From positions 7,108,154 to 7,172,153 of the forward strand of contig OZ038314.1 in the NCBI GenBank assembly GCA_964035775.1: 64,000 nt of DNA, written 5' to 3'. Position numbers and translations under genes: made by a program. Below, piece by piece: positions 49,001 to 62,574 of this stretch. The stretch comes from Osedax frankpressi (taxonomy: Eukaryota > Annelida > Polychaeta > Sabellida > Siboglinidae). Within the stretch, counting starts at the first letter, position 1, and every line of letters begins with the position of its first letter. The notes beneath the pieces are model-generated. The model was not told the DNA's origin and searched no databases. It saw only the letters and a list, made by a program, of their open reading frames with translations.

Positions 49001-50374
49001 TTATGTGTGAAAACTGTTCAATTAGTATTAAATAATACAAATATAATCTGAATCATAAATATAATCTATTTTCATTAATTTAATATTTATCGAATGAAAT
49101 CATTATTTACAAATTTATGTATAAACAGTTTTGCTCCTAATTTATATTGAGTTTATAAATGTACTTTAATTATATTAAAGTATATTGATATATATTTCAT
49201 ATTGATTATATAATACATTAAATTATATTTAACAACATGAATGTTGAATAAGTTAAATTTAATTATATATCGGGTTTTCTAACTTTAATAATATAAATTT
49301 ATACATATATTAGTTATACATATTCATAATATGCATACTTATAAACATTTTGTATATAATCTTTTTAATTATTTATGATTGAACATAATATACGACAATA
49401 AATTATAAAATATTTTATACACATTATAACTAAATGTATTAGTTTTGAAAGTCAATATAGCTCATTTGTCTTTGCTGACTTACATGATTGTATTATACTA
49501 CTAGTATTTACAAGTATACATAATATAGATATATTCTTAATAATATATAGTTTTAATTTGTAAATTTATAGTTTAAATATGTGTTATTACAAAAAATATG
49601 ACCTATAGGTCAAATTATCACAATTTAGATTATAATATAAAGTTTATACTTTTAATTAGTATGTCGCTTATTTAGTAATAGCTGAACATTAGTAATTACT
49701 CCAAAATCAATACATAATTGTATATCTGTATCTAATATTAAATTAATACCGAACTTAATTTATACTTCAAATTTATAATTAAACCATATGGTTTAATAAT
49801 AATATATTACTAATAAATAATATATATTATTTGAAAATAAAATGTATATTAAATTTGTTAAATTTAGAGTACATTTTATTTATACTCCAACAACCGATAT
49901 TGATTTAGTACATAATTTAAATAGAATTTAAATATTTAGAACTAGTATTTATCTTATACATTGAGTTGAATTAATTCAAATATAAAACATAAATATAATT
50001 AATATTGTATAATACTGTATAATATTTATAAAATTATTTATTAAACAATAATACTGATTATGTTAAGTAAATTTGTATTTGATTGAAATGTATAGAATAG
50101 ATAATAAATAATTCCGTGTAGATATATAAATGTTTAATGTCGAAATATTTTATAATTTAATGTTTAACAATTATTAACAAATATTATATAAATATATACT
50201 ATATAATATTTATATTTAGTAAATATTATTTGCATATAGGCTACAGATTAGAGTTAATTTACTCTTGATATATGAATATATTAAAAGTACTTCGTATTAA
50301 ATGCATCGAAATAATTCTTAATGAGATTATCATTAATATCATTGATTATCTTAATGTCATTGATGTTTACTAAG

Positions 50375-50499
50375 GCAATCAATATCTGCATATAGTCTGA
50401 AAAGTCTGAAAATTGTTCTATGTGGACAAAGCATTATTATTCCTCAAACAATGTATTTTGTCTTATCTCCAGGCACGGCTTCAAAATAACATCCTTTCA
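50375..50499 (-). pseudogene. Broken C-terminal exon of the TSP1-EGF family, copy 1
   Basis: The minus strand reads [17 protein letters not shown] and then TGA, where the intact gene continues to [10 protein letters not shown]. The acceptor is AAG rather than CAG, and the end is scrambled. No EGF exons follow upstream on the minus strand in this block. Confidence 0.8.
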
Positions 50500-50880
50500 C
50501 TTCATCATAATTAATACATGTCATTTTACAATGTGTATAAAAATCATTTTATTTCATATAATTTATATATGTGTAATTTATTAATGAATACTATTTATTA
50601 GTGTATACATTAGGAATTTGTGTAGCTGAGAATTGTACCATTATTTTATATTTACACAACAAAATAAATATATTACAATTCGTTAAACTTGAAAAGTTGA
50701 TTAAATACATCTATTATGTATATCTCGACAACTTTCATTATCAAATAAACTCGATCAAATAACAAATATATATACGAATTTAAATATAAAGATAAATACA
50801 TGATTAAAATATGATTAATATATTTATAATTATTATAAAAAGTAAATATGAAAAATTAATAAACTATAATGTCCATTTAT

Positions 50881-50946
50881 ACGATCACTAGCTGATATAG
50901 TAACCCTGGAAATGGAAAAGCCGTAGCAAATCCTGGAATTCCCAAA
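50881..50946 (+). pseudogene. Second decayed fragment related to the 8602-9444 gene
   Basis: AGTAACCCTGGAAATGGAAA followed by AGCAAATCCTGGAATTCCC matches the same part of the 8.6-kb gene (AGTAGCCCTAGAAATGGAAA, CCAATCCCGGCAGTCCC). It is independent of the 48,861 fragment in its substitutions, so this element was present at least twice before the 3-kb tandem duplication. Confidence 0.65.
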
Positions 50947-51071
50947 TTAATTATTTTAAATGTATAGCTGCATTTAATATTGGTTTGGGTTTGGGTTTGG
51001 GTTTGGTTTGTTATATATATATAATCCCGTTTATGAGAGAAAAGTAGAACTTTTTGTAATTTAAAATTTTT

Positions 51072-51383
51072 TACATAAACCCAAACATAAACCCAAATCA
51101 AACCCAAACCAAACACAAACCAAACATAAACCAAACATAAACCAAACACAAACCAAACACAAACCAAACACAAACCAAACACAAACCAAACACAAACCAA
51201 ACACAAACCAAACACAAACCAAACACAAACCAAACATAAACCAAACACAAACCAAACACAAACCAAACACAAAACAAACACAAACCAAACACAAACCAAA
51301 CACAAACCAAACACAAACCAAACACAAACCAAACACAAACCAAACATAAACCAAACACAAACCAAACACAAACCAAACACAAA

Positions 51384-51387
<4 letters not shown>
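51072..51387. repeat. 11-bp satellite (ACCAAACACAA)n, copy 2
   Basis: Same array as 48,058-48,373, inside the second 3-kb unit. Confidence 0.95.
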
Positions 51388-51438
<51 letters not shown>

Positions 51439-51874
51439 TTTAAAAATGAAATCATATGTCCATTTGATCCATTTGAAATGCTAAATAGTTCAAACCTCTG
51501 ATTACATTTGTAATTAATATATGTAACTTTACAATGAATATGAAAAAATCATTATATTTTATATAATTTTCATATATGTAATTAATAAATAATATTCATT
51601 AGTTTCTAATGTAGTTATTTGGATAGATAACTAATGCATATTGTATCATTATTTTATATTTACGCAACAAATTAAATATTTTACAATATATTTTACTTGA
51701 AAAGTTGATTTAATACAAATATGATGAATATCTCGAGCACTTTCATTATCAAATATACTCTATCAAATAACAAATCTATTTACAAAATTTATAAATCTTT
51801 ATATTTATAATTATTTGAAAAGTTAATTTGAAAGAATTAAATAATCTATAGCGAATAATTATTTCTATATTACG

Positions 51875-52014
51875 ATCCCTAGCAAAGCTAGTATCCCTAG
51901 AAATAGAAAAGCGCAATGAATTCTGGCAGTCCCAAAGACACTAACAGTCCGAAAGAAGTGAGAAGACAGTAATAAAACTTCCTATGTATCAAAGCCGATA
52001 ATACATATTCCAAT
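51875..52014 (+). pseudogene. Decayed fragment related to the 8602-9444 gene, copy 2
   Basis: Tandem-duplicate partner of 48,861-49,000. It keeps CCGAAAGAAG, closer to the intact gene's CCGAAAGGAG than the first copy is. Confidence 0.75.
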
Positions 52015-53388
52015 TATGTGTGAAAACTGTTCAATTAGTATTAAATAATACAAATATAATCTGAATCATAAATATAATCTATTTTCATTAATTTAATATT
52101 TATCGAATGAAATCATTATTTACAAATTTATGTATAAACAGTTTTGCTCCTAATTTATATTGAGTTTATAAATGTACTTTAATTATATTAAAGTATATTG
52201 ATATATATTTCATATTGATTATATAATACATTAAATTATATTTAACAACATGAATGTTGAATAAGTTAAATTTAATTATATATCGGGTATTCTAACTTTA
52301 ATAATATAAATTTATACATATATTAGTTATACATATTCATAATATGCATACTTATAAACATTTTGTATATAATCTTTTTAATTATTTATGATTGAACATA
52401 ATATACGACAATAAATTATAAAATATTTTATACACATTATAACTAAATGTATTAGTTTTGAAAGTCAATATAGCTCATTTGTCTTTGCTGACTTACATGA
52501 TTGTATTATACTACTAGTATTTACAAGTATACATAATATAGATATATTCTTAATAATATATAGTTTTAATTTGTAAATTTATAGTTTAAATATGTGTTAT
52601 TACAAAAAATATGACCTATAGGTCAAATTATCACAATTTAGATTATAATATAAAGTTTATACTTTTAATTAGTATGTCGCTTATTTAGTAATAGCTGAAC
52701 ATTAGTAATTACTCCAAAATCAATACATAATTGTATATCTGTATCTAATATTAAATTAATACCGAACTTAATTTATACTTCAAATTTATAATTAAACCAT
52801 ATGGTTTAATAATAATATATTACTAATAAATAATATATATTATTTGAAAATAAAATGTATATTAAATTTGTTAAATTTAGAGTACATTTTATTTATACTC
52901 CAACAACCGATATTGATTTAGTACATAATTTAAATAGAATTTAAATATTTAGAACTAGTATTTATCTTATACATTGAGTTGAATTAATTCAAATATAAAA
53001 CATAAATATAATTAATATTGTATAATACTGTATAATATTTATAAAATTATTTATTAAACAATAATACTGATTATGTTAAGTAAATTTGTATTTGATTGAA
53101 ATGTATAGAATAGATAATAAATAATTCCGTGTAGATATATAAATGTTTAATGTCGAAATATTTTATAATTTAATGTTTAACAATTATTAACAAATATTAT
53201 ATAAATATATACTATATAATATTTATATTTAGTAAATATTATTTGCATATAGGCTACAGATTAGAGTTAATTTACTCTTGATATATGAATATATTAAAAG
53301 TACTTCGTATTAAATGCATCGAAATAATTCTTAATGAGATTATCATTAATATCATTGATTATCTTAATGTCATTGATGTTTACTAAGG

Positions 53389-53513
53389 CAATCAATATCT
53401 GCATATAGTCTGAAAAGTCTGAAAATTGTTCTATGTGGACAAAGCATTATTATTCCTCAAACAATGTATTTTGTCTTATCTCCAGGCACGGCTTCAAAAT
53501 AACATCCTTTCAC
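53389..53513 (-). pseudogene. Broken C-terminal exon of the TSP1-EGF family, copy 2
   Basis: Tandem-duplicate partner of 50,375-50,499 with the same in-frame TGA. Confidence 0.8.
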
Positions 53514-53894
53514 TTCATCATAATTAATACATGTCATTTTACAATGTGTATAAAAATCATTTTATTTCATATAATTTATATATGTGTAATTTATTAATGA
53601 ATACTATTTATTAGTGTATACATTAGGAATTTGTGTAGCTGAGAATTGTACCATTATTTTATATTTACACAACAAAATAAATATATTACAATTCGTTAAA
53701 CTTGAAAAGTTGATTAAATACATCTATTATGTATATCTCGACAACTTTCATTATCAAATAAACTCGATCAAATAACAAATATATATACGAATTTAAATAT
53801 AAAGATAAATACATGATTAAAATATGATTAATATATTTATAATTATTATAAAAAGTAAATATGAAAAATTAATAAACTATAATGTCCATTTATA

Positions 53895-53960
53895 CGATCA
53901 CTAGCTGATATAGTAACCCTGGAAATGGAAAAGCCGTAGCAAATCCTGGAATTCCCAAAT
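53895..53960 (+). pseudogene. Second decayed gene fragment, copy 2
   Basis: Tandem-duplicate partner of 50,881-50,946, at the end of the second 3-kb unit. Confidence 0.65.
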
Positions 53961-54086
53961 TAATTATTTTAAATGTATAGCTGCATTTAATATTAAAATC
54001 ACATTATTCCTAATATTTTAATTTATATTTCAAATTAATAATTAAACCTTGAAAATTAAATCAATATTAAATAGCATTTACGTGAT

Positions 54087-54509
54087 TATAACTAATATGT
54101 ATATACATGGATTTCACATAATTCAAATATATAATATAGTTTAATTAACTATATAATATTTGTAAAATTATTTAATTAATATTTAAACTATAACACTGAT
54201 TATTTTAAGTTAATTTTTTATTTTATTAGAAGTATACAAAATAGATAATAAATAATTCCGTGTAGATGTATAAAGTACATAAAAATATCGAAATATCTAA
54301 TAATGTAATGTTTAATAAAATGGTAAATTTAACAAATACTATAAAGTCGATATATATAATATCTATATTTAGTAAATATTATTTACCTATAGTCAACAGG
54401 CTAGAGTTAATGATTAAATATATTTGAATGCATTAAAAGTACTTTGTATTAATGCATCGTTGTAATTCTTTATGAGATTATCTGGTCATTGATGTTTAAG
54501 ACATTATGT
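54087..54509. repeat. Right inner edge of the large inverted repeat
   Basis: Reverse complement of 41,722-42,131. Homology starts at TATAACTAATATGTATATAC and runs without a break into the minus-strand C-terminal exon. Confidence 0.85.
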
Positions 54510-54760
54510 TTAAGGCCACCCACATCCGCATAAAGAAAGTTTGAAAATTGTTCCATGTGGACAAGGCATTATTATTCCTCGAACCATGTATTTGGTCTTA
54601 TCTCCAGGCACGGCTTCAAGATAACATCCTCTCACTGCGTAGTATTTAGTAGCATGTTATGTTACACGAACAAACATCAATATTGAGTTTCTTTCTATAA
54701 CTAGAGCTAGAAAAGCTAGTAATAGATCTAACCATATGCATAACCATATCTAATATCACT

Positions 54761-54796
<36 letters not shown>

Positions 54797-57758
54797 CTTA
54801 ACCCTAAATATCATTCTTTCTAACCGCGATTACAATTTTTTCCCTCAAATCCTTTACGGCATTTACATAAATAACTTCCGAAGGTGTTGACGCATTTTGA
54901 TCGATTGATGCAAGGTTTATTTATTTTACATTCGTTAATATCTGTTAAATTTATATTTTTATCATTTGTATATAATAAATAAATATTTCATAAATTCATA
55001 AATATTTTTTTACACATGCTATCAACCGTTTGCACAGAAAGTTCCTTTGAATCCAGAATTGCAAACACAATGATAGCTGCCAAGTGTATTTATACAACTC
55101 GCTCCATTTAGACATGGGTGTTTCAAGCATTCATTATTATCTATTAAGATAATTTGGTTGTTTTACTTAGTTTGTAAAATAAAAATAAAATTTACAATTA
55201 TATTCTATTTAAAGTTTTATATAACTAATTATTTAGATTAATTTACTAAATTATATAATTCTGTATACTTTTATTACGTATTCACATGTATTCATATAAA
55301 TTTAAATATTACTGACCATATTCGCAAGATTTTCCATTGTATCCAATCAAACAATCACATTTGTAACCTCCATATAAATTAGTACATTGTCCTCCGTTCA
55401 TACAGATGGATTTTAAACACTCATCAACATCTAAAGTAATAAATGAATACAATTAAATTAAGACATGTAATAGGAATCTTTGAATATTATTTTATAAATT
55501 AATTATATACTATTATTTAAATTTGTTAATATGATTACTTTATATTCAAAATGTATTGTCTGTAATTATAATTAATTGTATAATAAAAAAACACCTACAT
55601 ATATAATCTTATAATTTGTGTACTAAATATAATATTTATAATCACATCGAATGCTGACATTACCTCAATTATAGCTATATTAGAGTTGCAGTTAAGTTTG
55701 TTTAGGTAATATCGGAGATCGACATTATAATACTTATATTATTGTATATATAACCAAAATTACTTTTTTTTAATCAAGGGTTATAAATAATAATTTGTTT
55801 CAACAATAGAAATAATATAATTTATGTGCTTATTCCTATTAAATAGGAATTCTTGTAGTGAAGCTAAATTAGTATTGTTTAACACAATTAGATATCTTTA
55901 CAAATCAATAAATATGATATAAATATGTAAATAAAACTTTAATTCTCCAATTAATAATATATATTCCTATATATTACTTTCACTTATAAATAAGTAAATT
56001 CATGAATAATGGTACGTGAAATAATATATAATTTAGATTTAACCATATAAATATAATAATAATCATTAGAAATATATTTAATTTTTCATAAATCAAAGAT
56101 CCTACGAAGCATAATAATAATTAGAACATCTAGATATATCTATATGAAATAAAAATGTCATTGTAAATATATATATATAATCCAAAATTATTATTTGCGA
56201 ACAAACATCAAACAATCATCTTTGGCTACGGTTCCAGTCAAACTTGTGAATATATATAGTTGATACATAAAAGAATATATAATATATATTTAAGTACATT
56301 ATATGAATAATAAATATATTTTGATTAGAAATATTCCATTGAATATTCTCCATATTCTGCATATGCATTACTCATCATAGTTAACTCGAGACTGATATCA
56401 ATTTTTAAATTATTTAGTTACACGATATAAATATAATAATATAATTAATTTTTAATAATACCTAGTCCACAAAATGATCCTTTGAAACCAACTGCACATT
56501 TGCAACTGAAGCCTCCATTATTATTTATACAAGTGGCTCCATTTTTACATGAGTTCGAATTTAGACATTCATCGATATCTATTAATGTGTGTTGCAATAC
56601 TTTTAATATTCATGTATTAACTATAGTTAACTATAGTACATTATTCACTTTAGTCAATACGTATTTTAACAATATAATAATTATTTTGTTTTACTATATA
56701 CCAACTAAGATAAATGATATTACTTGATCACATTGATATTGTTAATAAATATAATGTAAATGATTAATTAACATAATGTAATATCTCTTTATAAAATTAA
56801 TATTGGACTTTTGAAATATTGTAAAAAAAATTATTGTGATATATTATTATTATTATAAAATTTAAAATATATATTCTAGACTAAATATTGTAAAATATAA
56901 CATATTTAATTAGCTCTAAAATACTTTATATTCTATATTTACATAGAAATTTATTTCAAATGATATATTCATATAATAAATAACTATATGGTCTTACAAT
57001 TAGGATGTTTGAAGTAGATAATATAACAATAGTTATCTATACTATGAATATTAATCATTTTAAATATTGTAAAATTAGTAATTGTTATATTTTTCAAAAG
57101 TTCAATAAATAATTAGATATTGTAAAATATTGCATATTTTTATTTAGCATATTAATTTTATATTTAAATTAATATATTCACTAAATTTACTCATAAACTT
57201 ATTTGAAATTATATTCATACAATGTAATAACAATATAAGATAATACCTAGCTAATAAAATATATGAAGTAAACAATATAACTATAGGTATCTAACCTGAT
57301 TCACAGTTATTTCCATTAAATCCAGATTTACATTTACAACTATAGCTTCCTACTGTATTCTTACAAGTTGCTCCATTTTTACACGGGTTTACATTGCACT
57401 CATTCACGTCTGAAGGTATAGTAGTATATTATTTTATTATATAATATAATATACTATAATATATACTACTGTATTAATTAGAATACTGAACAAGGAAATA
57501 TAATATATTGTAATACACATAATTTAATGTATTATATTATATAATGATCAATTGACTTATTTATTCGTATCTCCTTATTTTCAGAGTCCACTTACAATAT
57601 ATCTACGTTTTGACTTAACATGATTACTATAATAGTTGATATATTATGTTTATTTATTTGAATCATTACTCAAGATTAATGTATCACTTAGCTTATAAAT
57701 ATAAGTTGTTTTATTATTTCTAAAATTCAATTATTAAATTAGGAAAAACGTTTATAAT

Positions 57759-57791
<33 letters not shown>

Positions 57792-58981
57792 CAGTAATTA
57801 TTTAGAAAAAGGAAGCAGAACATGTTATCATATTGCGAATAATATCATAGTAAATAATTTATATTTTAAAATATTTAACATATATACATATAAGTTATTT
57901 TATTTATTACATTTTGTGTATCTAAAATCAATAGCCTTTTTTAAAATATAATTCATACCTTCTATTTTCGATTGGTTCAGTAATATATATTATATAAAAA
58001 GTATATATAATTTTAACTTAGTAATTCTGTTCTATTCGTATTTATTTTAGTTTATTTAATAAGTTATGAATAACTACTAACTTCTCAGGTTTATTTAATT
58101 AGAATAATGTATTAGTGTTTACATATAAATTAACATTAATGCATAATTAATATTTTAATATTAAAACTTTTAAAATCTGCTGATAAATTTCTTAAATCAT
58201 AATAAGTAACTATATTTGGTATAAAATAATTCATAACTTCAATATAGATCAAAATCATTTAATAATTATGCAGTTTAATTATGTATAATTATATCTAGTA
58301 AACTATATTAATATTACCTGTAATCATTAAAATTGTATATATACATAACTGGTAAATATATGGAGAATCAAATTTTAAACGAATTTCCCATGTAATTTTA
58401 TTTTATCAAATATATTTTCTATAACGAATCAATAGTTTGGATAATTTTATTCCACACAATTATCAAAGTTACTTTCAATTGGATATTTTAAACACGGAGA
58501 TTTTTAAAATAATTATAATGTAATGATCGTTATACAAATATTTATAAAATATATCATAGATGTTTGAGATGTTTTATCTACATTTTAACCAGTAGGTACA
58601 CTTAATTATTTAACACGTCATTATTATGAAACGATTAAAAATATTCTTTGAATGAATACACTTCATAATTACAATATTATTATCTAGTTTTATAAAAAAG
58701 TAAATTATTGATACAAAAAATATAACAAATTAATTTATTGAATATATATTTTATATATAAGTATAATCATATATATAATAATCCAAAACATCATAAATTG
58801 ATTATTACTTACATTTAATGATTAAAAAATCAAAGTTAAATATTAATATTCAATTTCTCTATTATTCTAAATAATTTACATTTTTTATAAATACGTTTAC
58901 CATAAGTTTAGGTTTTCTAACAAATTATATTTTAATCTCATAACTATATTTTACTTAACTGCATATGATGTATTGGTTTGA

Positions 58982-59027
<46 letters not shown>

Positions 59028-62000
59028 GTATTCAAATAACCAATGTCGTATTTGAAATCATATACAATTTAGTTATAACAATCATATCCGGAGATAATTG
59101 AGTAGGCTAATCAACTATCTCTGTCATACCTATTATCAGATATTAATGTTTTAAAATATGATATCTTTTTAATATCAAAGATCTTACGAAATACGATAAT
59201 AGCAAGTATCATTAATAGAACATCCTTATAGATATACATCAAATAATAATTGTCATGGTAAATATATATATTAATAATTAATAATTAAGGTATTAATATC
59301 AAAACTTTAGGTATTGCGGCTTAATCTACGATAAAACATGTGTTTAAATATATATAAATGAATATATAATATGTATGTACGTACTACATTATATGAAAAA
59401 TACTCATATGATTGGATTAAAAACATTTCAATCCTAATATATTCACTTTGAGAATATTCTCCGTATATATTACTCATTAGAGTCCATTTATTGGAGTAAT
59501 ATACATTTACAAATTATTTAGTTACATAATATAAATATAATAATATAATTAATATTATATAATACCTAATTCACAAAATGATCCTTTGAAACCGACTGCA
59601 CATTTGCAACTGAATCCTCCTTTATTATTTATACAAGTGGCTCCATTTTTACATGAGTTCGAATTTAGACATTCATCGCTATCTAATAATGTATGTTGCA
59701 ATACTTTTAATATTCACGTATTAACTTTAGTTAACTATAGTAAATTATTTACTTTAGTTAATACGTATTTTAACAATATAATAATTATTTTGTTTTTACT
59801 ATATAACTACGAATATAAATTATATTACTTGATCACATTGGTATTGTTATTAAATATAATGTAAATGTTTAATTAACATAATGTAATTCCTCTTTATAAA
59901 ATTAATATTAGACTTTTGAAATATTGTAAAAAAAATTATTATGATATATTATTATTATTATAAAATTTAAAATATATATTCTAGACTAAATATTGTAAAA
60001 TATAACATATTTAATTAACTCTGAAATACTTTATATTCTATATTTACACATAAATATATTTCAAATGATATATTCATATAATAAATAACCATATGGTCTT
60101 ACAATTAGGATGTTTGAAGGAGATAATATAACAATAGTTATCTAACCTGATTCACAGTTCTTTCCATTAAATCCAGATTTACATTTACAATTATAGCTTC
60201 CTACCGTATTCTTACAAGTTGCTCCGTTTTTACACGGGCTTACATTGCACTCATTCACGTCTGAAGGTACATACAATATTATATTATATAACTTAGTATA
60301 CTATTATATAATATAATATTATATAATATTATATAATATTATATACTATTTTATAATATTTTATAATATTATATTATATAATACATAATTCACAAAATGA
60401 TCCTTTGAAAAATGTTATATTGAAAATAAATATGCATTTTCCACATATTTTTCTATTTACATCGGTAACAATAGAAGTTCAAGTCATATCTATATTTAAT
60501 AATCAACCATGTATGAACTACAAAGACATGAAAATTATAAAAATAAAATTATTTGTATATAATGTAGCATTTTTCACAGACTATCTCGCCAATGCCGGAT
60601 ATCTATATTTAAAATAATGTAATCTTTGTTTATATTAAAGATCCTAAAAAGTACTTTAATGCAAAATTATAATTCATAGAACATGTATATATGTCTCTAT
60701 AAAAATATATATTAATAAAAAAGAATTAATTGGGATTAATTAATGATTATGCCCCTTTTGATACGTGGCCAGTCGAATATGTTAATATATACATATAAAT
60801 GAATATATAATATTTTTTAAATGCTACATTGTGTGAATAATACATATATTTGAATTGAAAATTCAAATATTAAAATATCTAAATAGCTCCGTACGCATTA
60901 CACGTTATAATAAAATTGAGATTGATATACATTTATAAATTATTTAGTTACAAGAAATAAAAATAATTAATATTATATAATACCTAATTCACAAACAGAT
61001 CCTTTGAAACCGACTGCACATTTGCAACTGAAGCCTCCTTTATTATTTATACAAGTCCCTCCATTTTTACATGGGTTCGTAGTTAGGCATTCATTAATAT
61101 CTATTTATGTGTATCGTATTTCTTATAATGATAACGTGTTAACTATAATTAAAAAATGAATTAATTATGAAATAAATATATGGTATTATTATATAGCTTC
61201 TAATATAAATTTTATTAAAAAACAAATTTGCGTCGTTATTAAATCAAATGTAATTATAATTGAAATAGTTAATACATATAATATAAGTACACATTATACT
61301 ATGAATATTAATCATTTTAAATATTGTAAAATTAGTAATTGTTATATTTTTCAAAAGTTCAATAAATAATTAGATATTGTAAAATATTGAATATTTTTAT
61401 TTAGCATATTAATTTTATATTTAAATTAATATATTAACTAAATTTACTCATAAACTTATTTGAAATTATATTCATACAATGTAATAACAATATATGACAA
61501 TACCTAGCTAATAAAATATATGAAGTAAACAATATAACTATAGGTATCTAACCTGATTCACAGTTTTTCCCATTAAATCCAGATTTACATTTACAACTAT
61601 AGCTTCCTATCGTATTCTTACAAGTTGCTCCATTTTTACACGGGCTTACATTGCACTCATTCACGTCTGAAGGTATAGTAGTATATTATTATATACTAAT
61701 ATACTATAATAAATACTACCGTATTAATTAGAATACTGAACAAGGAAATATAATATATTGTAATACACATAATTTAATGTATTATATTATATAATGATCA
61801 ATTTACATATTTATTCGTATCTCCTTATTTTCAGAGCCCACTTAAAATATATCTAGGTTTTAACATGATTACTATAATAGTTGATATATTATGTTTATTT
61901 ATTTGAATCATTACTCAAGATTAATGTGTAACTTAGCTTATAAATATAATTTGTTTTATTATTTCTAAAATTCCATTATTAAATTAGGAAACACGTTTAT

Positions 62001-62574
62001 AATATTCTATATATATATATATATATATATATCAGTAATTATTTAGAAAAAGGAAGCAGAAAATGTTATCATATTGAGAATAATATCATAGTAAATAATT
62101 TATATTTTAAAATATTTAACATATATTCATATAAGTTATTTTATTTATTACATTTTGTGTATCTAAAATCAATAGCCTTTTTTAAAATATAATTCATACC
62201 TTCTATTTTCAATTGGTTCAGTAATATATATTATATAAAAAGTATATATTTTATCTTAATAATTCTGTTCTATTCGTATTTATTTTAGTTTGTTTAATAA
62301 GTTATGAATAACTACATAAATTTAAATTAATACATATGTTATCTAAATTTACTAAAAAACTTATTGGAAATTATATATTCATTCAATACAATAAAAATAT
62401 AATAAATGATCTAGCAAATTGGAATGTTTGAAATAGATAATCTAACTATATGTGTCTAACCTGATTCACAGTTCTTTCCATTAAATCCAGATTTACATTT
62501 ACAACTATAGCTTCCTATCGTATTCTTACAAGTTGCTCCATTTTTACACGGGCTTACATTGCACTCATTCACGT
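54510..62574 (-). CDS. Second TSP1-EGF family gene, 3' part (5' end beyond window)
   Basis: Minus-strand exons in 5' to 3' order: 62574-62461, 61666-61553, 61100-60984, 60260-60147, 59682-59566, 57409-57296, 56578-56462, 55430-55317, 55140-55027, 54941-54825 and 54634-54510 (stop TAA). Ten EGF exons and the Cys-rich tail are open, GT-AG bounded and phase 1-1; they total 1277 nt. The domain order is DVNEC, DVNEC, DINEC, DVNEC, DSDEC, DVNEC, DIDEC, DVDEC, DNNEC, DINEC, then the tail ([18 protein letters not shown]...[17 protein letters not shown]). The last four exons match the intact + strand gene one to one. The tail differs in several residues (RG for IG, H for P, and a shorter end), so the two proteins have begun to diverge. 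Signal peptide, TSP1 exons and the [11 protein letters not shown] must lie beyond 64,000 if present. Some cbEGF start residues differ (DSDEC). It is convergent with the gene at 32,084-41,721. Confidence 0.85.
60384..60412 (-). pseudogene. Fragment of a DINEC-type EGF exon
   Basis: CACAAAATGATCCTTTGAAA on + is the 3' end of a DINEC exon (minus strand FKGSFCEL), with the rest missing and a changed donor (ATTATG instead of TTAG|gt). It lies between the 60,260 and 61,100 exons. Confidence 0.65.

Larger units (their letters stand above)
47975..50981. repeat. 3.0-kb segmental unit, copy 1
   Basis: Sequence from the TTTGGG/GGTTTGTTATATATAT transition to CTGCATTTAATATT is repeated about 3014 bp downstream with very few differences. 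It contains the 11-bp satellite, A/T-rich flank, a fragment related to the 8602-9444 gene, and a broken EGF-gene last exon. Confidence 0.95.
50982..53995. repeat. 3.0-kb segmental unit, copy 2
   Basis: Near-identical tandem copy of 47,975-50,981; GGTTTGTTAT lies at 47,991 and 51,005. The junction at 50,981 is GGTTTGGG repeat sequence joined to GCATTTAATATT, which suggests unequal exchange through TTTGGG repeats. Differences seen are an altered GAAAGAAGTGAGAAG against AAAGGAGGGAGAAG near 51,950 and a T to A near 52,288. Confidence 0.95.

Noticed and set aside
47923-51455. Minus-strand frames with CLVCVWFVFG repeats
   Set aside because: They are translations of the 11-bp satellite ACCAAACACAA.
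56482-59864. Two + strand frames starting MKPTAHLQL at 56,482 and 59,586
   Set aside because: They are antisense to DINEC-type EGF exons on the minus strand. Their similarity to each other comes from the EGF exon duplication.
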